Assembly: GCA_021795795.1 (NCBI GenBank)
Contig: JAJYPA010000195.1
Span: 1-13,344 of the forward strand
Direction of reading: 5' to 3'
DNA: 13,344 bases
Source of the DNA: Pseudomonadota bacterium
GTDB taxonomy: Bacteria; Pseudomonadota; Gammaproteobacteria; Halothiobacillales; Halothiobacillaceae
The first letter of the stretch is position 1; every line of letters begins with the position of its first letter. Shown here in pieces: positions 6,138 through 13,344 of the stretch. Under the pieces are notes generated by a model. The model was not told the origin of the DNA and did no database searches. It was given only the letters and a program-made list of their open reading frames with translations. A program made the position numbers and the translations under genes.

Positions 6138-6246
6138 GTGCAAGAGGAACCCGATAATTCTGGGATTCAAGGAAGTATATCCCTATTCGTCATTGCCACA
6201 CCGTGAACAGTTCTGGCGATCACAGATTGCTACAGGCCCGGTTTTG

Positions 6247-7242
<996 letters not shown>

Positions 7243-7269
7243 TTAATATCTCAGAAGTTGGACGCGATC

Positions 7270-8016
7270 CTAGAATTCCTGGCGCGTTGGGCGAAATAAG
7301 ATTTCATTGATATCTACATCGTCCGGCTGGCTCATGGCGTAGCTGACCGCATGGGCAAAGGCAGATGCGGGAATAGCAACCTCGTAGACCTTGTGAATGG
7401 CTTCGGCAATATCGGGCTCGGTAATGCTGTCTGGTAATTCCGTGGCCACCGCACCCGGAGAAATAATCGTCGTGCGAATGTGGTAGGGCTTTACCTCTTG
7501 GCGCAGTCCCTCGGACAGGGCACGGACTGCGTGTTTAGTAGCCGCGTAGACTGCCCCACCCGCCCGCACTTTGTGGCCAGCGACCGAGGCAACATTGATG
7601 ATATGCCCGGACTTTTGCTCCCGCATGTAGGGCAGCGCTGCGGCAATACCATAGAGGACGCCCTTGATATTTACATCAATCATCCGATCCCAATCCTCCA
7701 CCTTCAAGCGATCCAGGGGAGAACTGGGCATGAGGCCAGCATTGTTGATCATGACATCTATCCGACCAAAGGAGCGCACCGCGGCGTCTACCAATCGCTG
7801 TACCTGCGCCCTGTCGGTCACGTCGGTGACCATCGCCAACGCCCGGTGACCCTGCTGCTGCAGACGATTCGACAGCGATTCAATTCGTTCCCTGCGACGA
7901 GCACCCAAAACGACGATGGCGCCCAAATCGGCGAGATGCTCGGCCGTGGCTTCGCCGAGTCCGCTGCTCGCACCGGTTATGACTACGACTTTGCCTTCGA
8001 TACGAGGATTCGTCAT
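7270..8016 (-). CDS. Short-chain dehydrogenase/reductase (classical SDR)
   Basis: This 248-residue NAD(P)-dependent oxidoreductase has the cofactor motif TGASSGLG (14-21), NNAG (91-94), and the catalytic Ser-Tyr-Lys set S144, Y157 and K161 in VYAATKHAV. The post-catalytic SPGAVATEL segment (187-194) is typical. Length is normal for the classical family. ATG at 8016 is preceded by AAGGAG at good spacing and overlaps the stop of the upstream aldo/keto reductase by four bases (ATGA), indicating translational coupling. The frame stays open to 8127, but the extension lies inside the neighbouring gene. It probably reduces a carbonyl or oxidises an alcohol in the same pathway as its neighbours; substrate unknown. 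Confidence 0.93.
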   Translation of the reverse strand: MTNPRIEGKVVVITGASSGLGEATAEHLADLGAIVVLGARRRERIESLSNRLQQQGHRALAMVTDVTDRAQVQRLVDAAVRSFGRIDVMINNAGLMPSSPLDRLKVEDWDRMIDVNIKGVLYGIAAALPYMREQKSGHIINVASVAGHKVRAGGAVYAATKHAVRALSEGLRQEVKPYHIRTTIISPGAVATELPDSITEPDIAEAIHKVYEVAIPASAFAHAVSYAMSQPDDVDINEILFRPTRQEF

Positions 8017-9056
8017 CGGATAACTCCTTGAGGATGTGTCACTGCGATGTCTCTGGGAACTCGCCCGGTGACAGGATATTGAGGATCGGTAAACCCTGGA
8101 GTCGATGGGTGCCCTGGTGCAACCCACTGGTCGATTAACGCCTCGTCTTCGGCGTCAAAAATCTCCTCCAGAGCTGTCATGTAATCCAACCATTGTTCGA
8201 GGGTGCGGGGCCCGACGATCACCGAATCCACCAGAGCGTTATGCAGTACCCAATTGAGGGCGAAATGCCCCACCGTGCTCCCTTTCTGAGCCGCATGGGC
8301 ATGGATGCGCTGTGCTAACTGCAGGGATTCCGGACGGAGTTCAGTCTGTTGGATACGTCGGTCCTGACGAGCCGCACGACTTCCCTCGGGGAGATCCGAC
8401 AGATTGAGGTACTTGCCGGTAAGTACACCACGGGCGAGGGGGCTATAGGGTACAACACCTACCCCATAGAAGTGGCAGGCCGGGATCAGTTCGTTCTCAG
8501 CCATTCGGTTCATGGCGTTATACAGAGGCTGGCAAGCGGCCGGACGATCCATGCCGAGGGCATCCGCCAAGCGCACGACGTGTGCGAGTCGCCAGGCGCG
8601 AAAGTTGGAGACACCGTAGTACCGGATCTTTCCCTGATGCAGCAGATCCGCCAGGGTGCGCATGGTTTCTTCTAAGCTCGTGCTTTCGTCATCGTGGTGC
8701 AGGTAATACAGGTCGATATAGTCCGTGCCCAGGCGCTGCAGACTTGCTTCGACCGCCCTAAGAATATAGTTGCGAGATAAATCCGCGCCCGTTGGCTGAT
8801 CAATTCCGGACGGATACCCCACTTTGGTGGCAACCACCCACCGATCCCGTTCGCCACGAATTGCCCGGCCCACGATTTTCTCGGATTCCCCTTGACTGTA
8901 GGCGTCGGCAGTGTCCAGGAAATTGATCCCGGCCTCACAGGCATGGGCTACGATGTCGCGCGAGACGTCTTCGGGTGTGGCTCCACCGAACATCATGGCT
9001 CCCAAGCATAGGGGCGAAACCTTCAAGCCGCTGCACCCTAATCGTCGATATTCCAT
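8013..9056 (-). CDS. Aldo/keto reductase (first copy in operon)
   Basis: This 347-residue NADPH-dependent aldo/keto reductase has its tetrad at D48 and Y53 ([11 protein letters not shown]), K78 (VATKVGYP) and H120 (YYLHHDD). [12 protein letters not shown] and [11 protein letters not shown] support cofactor binding; the overall pattern is YghZ/Tas-like. ATG at 9056 was chosen over the upstream frame opening (9134) because AGGAGG sits five bases before it and the protein then begins MEYRRLG, the usual start of this family. The ribosome site overlaps the stop of the upstream decarboxylase-like gene (8-bp gap), and its own stop overlaps the next start, so the three genes are tightly coupled. Role inferred: detoxification of reactive carbonyls. 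Confidence 0.93.
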   Translation of the reverse strand: MEYRRLGCSGLKVSPLCLGAMMFGGATPEDVSRDIVAHACEAGINFLDTADAYSQGESEKIVGRAIRGERDRWVVATKVGYPSGIDQPTGADLSRNYILRAVEASLQRLGTDYIDLYYLHHDDESTSLEETMRTLADLLHQGKIRYYGVSNFRAWRLAHVVRLADALGMDRPAACQPLYNAMNRMAENELIPACHFYGVGVVPYSPLARGVLTGKYLNLSDLPEGSRAARQDRRIQQTELRPESLQLAQRIHAHAAQKGSTVGHFALNWVLHNALVDSVIVGPRTLEQWLDYMTALEEIFDAEDEALIDQWVAPGHPSTPGFTDPQYPVTGRVPRDIAVTHPQGVIR

Positions 9057-9064
9057 GGTTCCTC

Positions 9065-9403
9065 CTAAAGTGCCAATGTGCCCGCCGCTATCAACTCTTG
9101 AATCCGGTTGATTGCCGACATGGCGTTCGGCCATCCGGTATAAAAAGCGAGGTGCGTGATCGCCTCAATGAGCTCCTCCGAGGTCACGCCATTCTCGAGG
9201 GCGCGGGGGAAATGGAAGGCCATCTGCTCCGTCTTCCCCAGTGCTATCAAAGCAGCACAAGTAATGAGGCTGCGGTCTCGTTTGGATAAGGACGGGCGCT
9301 CCCAGATATCGCCGAAAAGCACGGAATCGGTGATTTCCGCAAGCTTTGGAGCGAGATCACGGAGGGTTGTGCGGTCATTGTGTGGGGGTTCTTTCGGTGG
9401 CAT
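9065..9403 (-). CDS. Carboxymuconolactone decarboxylase family protein
   Basis: This is a 112-residue single-domain, all-helical protein of the CMD family. It shows the consensus-like run LSKRDRSLITCAALIALG (39-56), ALENGVTSEELIEAITHLAF (68-87) and YTGWPNAMSA (88-97). It lacks the CxxC/CxxH peroxidase motif of AhpD, so a peroxidase role is unlikely. True decarboxylase activity cannot be claimed, since small stand-alone CMD proteins next to aldo/keto reductases are usually of unknown function. ATG at 9403 is preceded by GAGGGAG at suitable spacing. It is the first gene of the cluster and sits 95 bp from the divergent LysR gene, which is its likely regulator. Confidence 0.9.
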   Translation of the reverse strand: MPPKEPPHNDRTTLRDLAPKLAEITDSVLFGDIWERPSLSKRDRSLITCAALIALGKTEQMAFHFPRALENGVTSEELIEAITHLAFYTGWPNAMSAINRIQELIAAGTLAL

Positions 9404-9498
9404 GGCATGCTCCCTCTGCTGAAGCCGTCATACTACGCGCGACATCAACACTTGATAAGATGGGATAATCAACATACGGTATTGAGGTGAATTCAACA
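9404..9498. promoter_or_regulatory. Divergent promoter region with LysR-type boxes
   Basis: TTGAT (9452-9456) and ATCAA (9468-9472) are separated by 11 bases, fitting the T-N11-A LysR box. A further ATCAA (9444-9448) forms ATCAA-N3-TTGAT with the same half-site, giving three half-sites in 29 bp. For the operon (-), TTATCA and TAGTAT are spaced by 17 bp, with the -35 inside the box. For lysR (+), an extended -10 TGGGATAAT (9461-9469) lies within the box, suggesting autorepression. GAGGTG (9484-9489) is the ribosome site for ATG at 9499. Confidence 0.6.
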
Positions 9499-10383
9499 AT
9501 GACCAATCTGGATGACCTGGTAGCCTTCGTCATCGTGGCGCGGGAACAAAGCTTTACCCGGGCGGCAAAACAATTGGGGGTGTCAACATCAGCCCTCAGC
9601 CATCGGCTGCGCGCCCTGGAGACCAGGCTGGACGTGCGATTGCTGAACCGTACCACACGCAGCGTGGCGCCAACGGAGGCCGGCGAAGCGCTGCTCAAAA
9701 CTCTGGTACCGCATTTGGAGGACATCAATGATGAGCTCCAGGCCCTGCGAGAGCGGCAGACGCAACCGACCGGACTCATACGTATTACCGCGGCCGGGCA
9801 TGCGGCAGAGAATCTCCTTTGGCCAAAGCTCCATACGGTGTTGCAGCGGTACCTTAAGCTCCAGGTCGAGATTTCTATCGACTACCAGTTTGTCGACATC
9901 GTCGCCCATCGCTTCGATGCAGGGGTACGGCTTGGTGAAAGTTTGGACAAAGACATGATCGCTGTGCCCATAGGTCCAGATATGCGTATGGCCGTGGTAG
10001 CAAGCCCGCATTATTTTGCCAATCATGCCGTACCTTGCTCACCCCACGATCTCTATACCCACAATTGCATCAACCTGCGCCTGCCGGGCGGTGGATTGCT
10101 TTTTTGGGAGTTTGAAAAAGATGGAAGGCCCGTCCGTGTCCGACCCCATGGACAGTGGATATTTAACTTGAGCTCCCACGTTCTCATGGCGTCTCTTGCT
10201 GGAGACGGGCTAGCGTATTTGCCAGAAGACATGGTAGAGCAGTATATCGCCGCAGGATCACTGCAGCGTGTACTGGTAGATTGGTGTCCGCTTTTTCCTG
10301 GCTACCACCTCTATTATGCCAGCCGCCGCCAACATTCTCGAGCGCTTGCCGTTATTATTGAAGCGCTTCGATATTGTCCGTGA
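9499..10383 (+). CDS. LysR-family transcriptional regulator
   Basis: This 294-residue regulator has an N-terminal winged helix-turn-helix (about 4-62) with the classic SFTRAAKQLGVSTSALSHRL and LNRTTRSVAPTEAGEALL segments. An effector-binding domain follows (about 90-294), with PHYFANHAVPCSPHDLYTH and AGDGLAYLPEDMV typical of the DmlR/AaeR-like subgroup. ATG at 9499 was preferred to GTG at 9487 because GAGGTG lies nine bases upstream and the domain begins right away. Divergent transcription from the redox/efflux cluster, with LysR boxes in the 95-bp gap, makes that operon its probable target; a small metabolite or toxic compound would be the co-inducer. Its 3' end is 23 bp from the convergent methyltransferase stop. 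Confidence 0.93.
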   Translation: MTNLDDLVAFVIVAREQSFTRAAKQLGVSTSALSHRLRALETRLDVRLLNRTTRSVAPTEAGEALLKTLVPHLEDINDELQALRERQTQPTGLIRITAAGHAAENLLWPKLHTVLQRYLKLQVEISIDYQFVDIVAHRFDAGVRLGESLDKDMIAVPIGPDMRMAVVASPHYFANHAVPCSPHDLYTHNCINLRLPGGGLLFWEFEKDGRPVRVRPHGQWIFNLSSHVLMASLAGDGLAYLPEDMVEQYIAAGSLQRVLVDWCPLFPGYHLYYASRRQHSRALAVIIEALRYCP

Positions 10384-10406
10384 TTTTTTTCCGAAGCGTA
10401 GCGTGC

Positions 10407-11228
10407 TTATGGAGCCGCAACATTTTTTGCCGAAACGAAATAAGCGCCGCATTCTGCAGTAAGCGATTCCTGAAACTCTCGGGAACGTAATGCTTCGCGA
10501 TACTCCTCCCTCAGCAGTGCCAGCTTGGGCACATCGTCCAACTGGATGCCGTAAAGGGGGTTGTCCAGGGCCGTATCGACATAGTTCGCCAGATGTTCTG
10601 GCCTTACGTAATGGTGCGTAGGATCGATGACGATTTCTACGTCCTCGTACCCCGTAGCCTCCAGCAGTGACCGGCAGCGCTCAGGAGTGCCGGTCAGCGC
10701 GCCAACCTTAGCCACGCGAATTCCGTGACGCCCTGCAACCTCACGCAGAAGCTGACCGGTCGCGTAAGAAGGGGAACGCCAGCAATTGAAGGCAAGCGCT
10801 CCCCCGGGCTTCAGGAGATTGCGCCATTGCCAAAGCGTTCCTGATATGTCGGTCAGATAGGGCAAGGCATTGGCGCAGTAGATACGATCAAATCTCCCAA
10901 GGTCCGGCGGCAGATTTTCCGCATCAGCGCGGAGAAAATGCAGGTTCGCTCGCCCAGCCATCCCCGAAGCCGCCTCTCGGGCACGTTCGAGCATACCCGA
11001 AGAAAGATCTACCCCAATCACCTCTCCCGATGGGCCTACCAATTCCGCGACGCGAATGGCAATAAAGCCCGTGCCCGTCGCGAGATCCAGAACTCGCTCG
11101 TTCAGACTCGGTGGGAAAAGTTGCAGCAAGCGATCCACTAAAGGTGACTGCGGCGTCCCTCGACCATACGTTACCCGTGCATCAAAATGTTGGGTAAGAG
11201 CGTGTTTATAGGATGCCACATCCGTCAT
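10407..11228 (-). CDS. Class I SAM-dependent methyltransferase
   Basis: This is a 273-residue Rossmann-fold methyltransferase of the UbiE/type-11 kind. Motif I is VLDLATGTG (46-54), the acidic residue binding the SAM ribose is D74 in VIGVDLSSGML, and RADAENLP (100-107) and DRIYCANALPYL (114-125) correspond to motifs II-IV. LLKPGGALAF (138-147) is the usual post-catalytic strand. It starts at ATG 11228 with AGGA seven bases upstream. It is convergent with lysR and not part of the redox operon. The variable C-terminal third is what defines the substrate in this family, and I cannot assign it; small-molecule methylation is the default guess. Confidence 0.88.
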   Translation of the reverse strand: MTDVASYKHALTQHFDARVTYGRGTPQSPLVDRLLQLFPPSLNERVLDLATGTGFIAIRVAELVGPSGEVIGVDLSSGMLERAREAASGMAGRANLHFLRADAENLPPDLGRFDRIYCANALPYLTDISGTLWQWRNLLKPGGALAFNCWRSPSYATGQLLREVAGRHGIRVAKVGALTGTPERCRSLLEATGYEDVEIVIDPTHHYVRPEHLANYVDTALDNPLYGIQLDDVPKLALLREEYREALRSREFQESLTAECGAYFVSAKNVAAP

Positions 11229-11623
11229 TGGTCGATCCTACGACTGGCTTAGCTGTATAGTGCAGGCTAGCAGAATGCGCCGCGAATCTAAATGTCCGCT
11301 TCCAGTCTGTACCGGCTCCTAAGCACAAAATCTCTACAGGAGGCATCTGATCGGACTGGGAGAGATCTTTGCTATGCAAATTATACGCAATCTCTCTCCT
11401 ACCGGAAGCCTTCTGCCAGCGTTCCTCACCAATTTTCATCTTCCAACCCATGGCAAGTAAATATCATCAAGATTTTTGGCCCCTGAGGCCAGGGGTTTCC
11501 ATCATGATTTTGCATATAGCCTTATCTCTAGACGATGTGCCCCCTGAGTCGTACGCTGAAGAGAAACCTGCAAACTAGCGCAGAGAGTACCCTAATCGGT
11601 AGGACCCGCGCTGAATTCAGGCC
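11229..11623. other. Gene-free region between methyltransferase and integrase
   Basis: I find no supported gene. Visible structures are an inverted repeat GAGAGAT/ATCTCTC (11360-11366, 11390-11396) enclosing a small hairpin TTTGC-TAT-GCAAA (11368-11380), a GC-rich hairpin CCCCTG/CAGGGG (11480-11495) followed by only three T, and AGCGC/GCGCT arms (11577-11581, 11608-11612) around a short TACC/GGTA stem just past the integrase stop. A - strand frame (11451 to 11206) lacks a ribosome site and overlaps the methyltransferase start, so I do not call it. Confidence 0.5.
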
Positions 11624-13099
11624 TTACCTAGGTTTTTTAGCCTTATTCGAATCATCGTAGAAAGTGGAGAGACCCGGCCATTTTCTCAATTTGATCGGGT
11701 ATTGAATTTGTTGAATAGTCTCTGCCAAGCCGCTGATATCAGTTTTTGCATAGCGAACATCGGACTCCGTCCCTGAACGAGCGTGTCCCAATAGATCCGA
11801 CCGGTAAATCGGATCTACTTTGGCCCGCGCCAGCTTGGTAGCCACCGTATGTCGGAAACTATGAAAACTATGCCGATCATCGTCAATTCCCGGCACTTTC
11901 TTGCGTACACGACCCGCCCATTTACTTACCGCATCTGCCTTATCCTTAACATCGGTCAATTCCTGCCAAAGCCAGCCTGTCGGATGTTCTTTGCGAACTT
12001 CTTCAACGAATTCGAGAAAACCTGCCTTTGTGAGAGCTGGATGCACCGGCACATCCCTCTTTGCGGACTTAGTTTTGAGGTCCTGGCCTTCGCCTTCACG
12101 GATACGAAAACACCAGATCCCCTGCACTTGCTCGATATCCGATACTCGCAGTTGCGCCAGTTCGCCGATTCTAGCACCCGTGTATGCGCCCAACGGCATA
12201 AGCCAAAATTGCATGGGGGTGGCTGCTGGGGATGCCTTGCAGTATGCGGTAACCTGCGCATCGGTAAACGCCTCGCGCTCTTCGTGATCGCGAGAGCCAT
12301 GTCGTCCCTCTCTGATGAGATGATCGCGCATACTGTGCCGTGGCAACACGTCACGGTGAGTCTTGACGTACCAGTCCAAAAAACCCGCAACAAACTGGAT
12401 ATTTTTGTTGATATTTTTTGGGCTTTGCCCCCCCGGAGCCGTTGCGATAATCTCTTCCAGAGGTTTGCCCCGCCATTGCGGGCTGGTCCTTCGGTGTGGA
12501 GGTAGCAGCTTCACTGTCTCGCAGAATCGACGTAGCTTTTCATCGTCGTATTCTGACATCGGAAGATCACCCAAAATCTCTTGAAACAACTCTATCGCGG
12601 CATCATTCCCAGAGATCGTTGCTTCTTTCCAAGCCTTGGCGATTTGCACACGCTCACGCTTGTAACGCTCATACGCCTTACTGCAACTTTCTCCTGTGGG
12701 CGTTGGAATCGGCAAGACCGTAGTTGCCGTGAGAGGAGTAGCCGTATCCAACGGTGTTTCCGCGACTTGCCCCCCTCTCTCGAGCAAAACCTTCTGATGG
12801 TTAGCGAGAATACGCTCAGCGTCCTGAATCTCGCCAGGCTGGACATCTGTGATATGCAGATCCCCATTTCGCCTCAGAAGGATAGCAAGACTAAGGGTCG
12901 GTTCGTCTGTCATATCCCAAATCCTAAGCCACAGACGCGCCGCTAGCTGCTGCGCAGTTACCAGATCTGAAGTGCGCAAGGCGATCCAGACCTGCCTGCG
13001 GCCGATCTTCTCTCGAAGCTGACGGGGCGGGGTAAGCCGGTAGGTCAGCAGCCCCTTTTTTCCACGCCGGAGCAACGCTCCCCCGGTCACGGGGATCAT
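11624..13099 (-). CDS. int: Tyrosine recombinase (integrase) of the element
   Basis: This is a site-specific tyrosine recombinase that would integrate and excise the element at the tRNA-Ser 3' end. Numbering from the frame opening at 13135, the catalytic set is complete: R322 in YTGARIGEL, H425 and R428 in FHSFRHT, H451 in LLGHARSG, and Y462 in DVRYAK. A beta-hairpin Lys lies in LKTKSAKRDVPVHP. The N-terminus (LTYRLTPPRQLREKIGRRQV) resembles the DUF6538-type arm domain of proteobacterial island integrases. I prefer ATG at 13099 (491 aa) over TTG at 13135, because the extra codons encode the GTAGCAAAA repeats, likely arm sites. The position next to the tRNA is typical. No excisionase gene accompanies it. 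Confidence 0.9.
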   Translation of the reverse strand: MIPVTGGALLRRGKKGLLTYRLTPPRQLREKIGRRQVWIALRTSDLVTAQQLAARLWLRIWDMTDEPTLSLAILLRRNGDLHITDVQPGEIQDAERILANHQKVLLERGGQVAETPLDTATPLTATTVLPIPTPTGESCSKAYERYKRERVQIAKAWKEATISGNDAAIELFQEILGDLPMSEYDDEKLRRFCETVKLLPPHRRTSPQWRGKPLEEIIATAPGGQSPKNINKNIQFVAGFLDWYVKTHRDVLPRHSMRDHLIREGRHGSRDHEEREAFTDAQVTAYCKASPAATPMQFWLMPLGAYTGARIGELAQLRVSDIEQVQGIWCFRIREGEGQDLKTKSAKRDVPVHPALTKAGFLEFVEEVRKEHPTGWLWQELTDVKDKADAVSKWAGRVRKKVPGIDDDRHSFHSFRHTVATKLARAKVDPIYRSDLLGHARSGTESDVRYAKTDISGLAETIQQIQYPIKLRKWPGLSTFYDDSNKAKKPR

Positions 13100-13116
13100 G
13101 GGCGCACCCAGAATGC

Positions 13117-13137
13117 GTAGCAAAACGAGTAGCAAAA
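13117..13137 (+). promoter_or_regulatory. Candidate right arm-type integrase binding sites
   Basis: GTAGCAAAA is present at 13117-13125 and 13129-13137, 12 bp apart, just upstream of the preferred integrase start. The same motif and the same 12-bp period occur at 198-218 near the other end. They may also let the integrase repress its own promoter. Confidence 0.45.
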
Positions 13138-13201
13138 AACCGATTGGCGATTTTTCCAGAATTTGCCGGACGATTTTTTCCTTGTATTTCCAAGAGTTAC
13201 A

Positions 13202-13227
13202 TCCGCCATTTGGGAAGATATGGCGGA
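13202..13227. repeat. Inverted repeat pairing element DNA with the tRNA 3' end
   Basis: TCCGCCAT (13202-13209) and ATGGCGGA (13220-13227) are perfect 8-bp arms with a 10-bp spacer. The right arm is the CCA end and acceptor strand of the tRNA; the left arm belongs to the element. It may be an integrase core-type site or a hairpin in the 3' trailer of the tRNA precursor. Confidence 0.5.
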
Positions 13228-13241
13228 GAGAGAGGGATTCG
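13221..13241. repeat. Right attachment site copy (inside tRNA-Ser)
   Basis: This 21-bp block is identical to 106-126 and forms the 3' end of the intact tRNA-Ser gene, from T-loop to CCA. Insertion therefore leaves the tRNA functional. Confidence 0.9.
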
Positions 13242-13313
13242 AACCCTCGATGGAGTGTTTAGCCCCATACTCCCTTAGCAGGGGAGCGCCTTCAGCCGCT
13301 CGGCCATCTCTCC
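13221..13313 (-). tRNA. tRNA-Ser(GCU), insertion target
   Basis: On the - strand the 93-nt sequence has acceptor arms GGAGAGA and TCTCTCC, a D-arm beginning GCCGAGCGGC, and anticodon stem CTCCC/GGGAG with loop CTGCTAA (anticodon GCT, reading AGC/AGU). It also has the long variable arm typical of serine tRNAs, T-arm GAGGG-TTCGAAT-CCCTC, and an encoded CCA. The promoter lies beyond the right edge of the window. The 3' trailer is now supplied by the mobile element. Confidence 0.95.
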
Positions 13314-13344
13314 GGTAGCGGGATTCTAACCCGTTGCGGGGGCT

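Noticed and set aside
7270..8127. Longer SDR start at 8127
   Set aside because: The extension lies inside the upstream reductase gene; AAGGAG and the ATGA overlap support ATG at 8016.
11206..11451. 81-codon - strand frame before the methyltransferase
   Set aside because: No ribosome site, overlaps the methyltransferase start, no recognisable features.
13314..13344. T-arm-like sequence upstream of the tRNA-Ser gene
   Set aside because: CGGG-TTAGAAT-CCCG on the - strand lacks the conserved loop C and a proper acceptor end before the tRNA start; too little sequence to call a second tRNA.

Overview
The window holds almost exactly one integrated mobile element of about 13.1 kb sitting in the 3' end of a tRNA-Ser(GCU) gene. 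A perfect 21-bp direct repeat, the last 21 bases of that tRNA gene including CCA, lies at 106-126 and again at 13221-13241. A tyrosine recombinase gene lies just inside the tRNA-side end. Moderate-to-high GC, proteobacterial-type proteins and the tRNA sequence suggest a gammaproteobacterium-like or Acidithiobacillus-like host. That host call is an inference and I cannot confirm it.

Layout from left to right. Positions 1-105 are chromosomal flank. 106-126 is the remnant att copy, followed by 470 bp without a gene that carries candidate integrase arm sites and a cluster of hairpins ending in a terminator. 597-2681 (-) encodes a rolling-circle replication endonuclease of the phage P2 gpA type. 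2731-2821 is a nested inverted repeat just upstream of it, a candidate origin or operator. 2890-3555 (-) is an unrecognised protein. About 3650-4625 (+) is nearly 1 kb with no credible gene but packed with perfect stem-loops, several closed by GNRA tetraloops, and ended by a T-tailed hairpin. I read this as a large structured non-coding RNA and consider it the most interesting part of the window. 4890-9403 (-) is a five-gene cargo cluster: carboxymuconolactone-decarboxylase-like protein, aldo/keto reductase, short-chain dehydrogenase, second aldo/keto reductase and a Bcr/CflA-type MFS exporter. A LysR regulator (9499-10383, +) is divergent from it. 10407-11228 (-) is a class I methyltransferase, 11624-13099 (-) the integrase, and 13221-13313 (-) the intact tRNA.

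The modules fit a small, autonomously replicating integrative element. Integrase plus att sites handle insertion, the HUH replicase can copy an excised circle, and a LysR-controlled redox and efflux operon is the likely payload, perhaps for reactive carbonyls or quinones (inference). No excisionase, relaxase, partition genes, toxin-antitoxin pair, phage structural gene or CRISPR array is visible.

Two things are not explained by the genes. First, the large RNA locus. Second, a family of five perfect hairpins whose stems differ but whose loop is always TTGGCG or its complement: two at 395-480 in one orientation and three at 3699-3779 in the other, bracketing the replication module. The three middle loops read CGCCAA on the strand of the large RNA. 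They are therefore complementary to the loops of the left-end hairpins and to TTGGC-type loops near the 3' end of the large RNA, which suggests loop-loop (kissing) contacts within or between RNAs.
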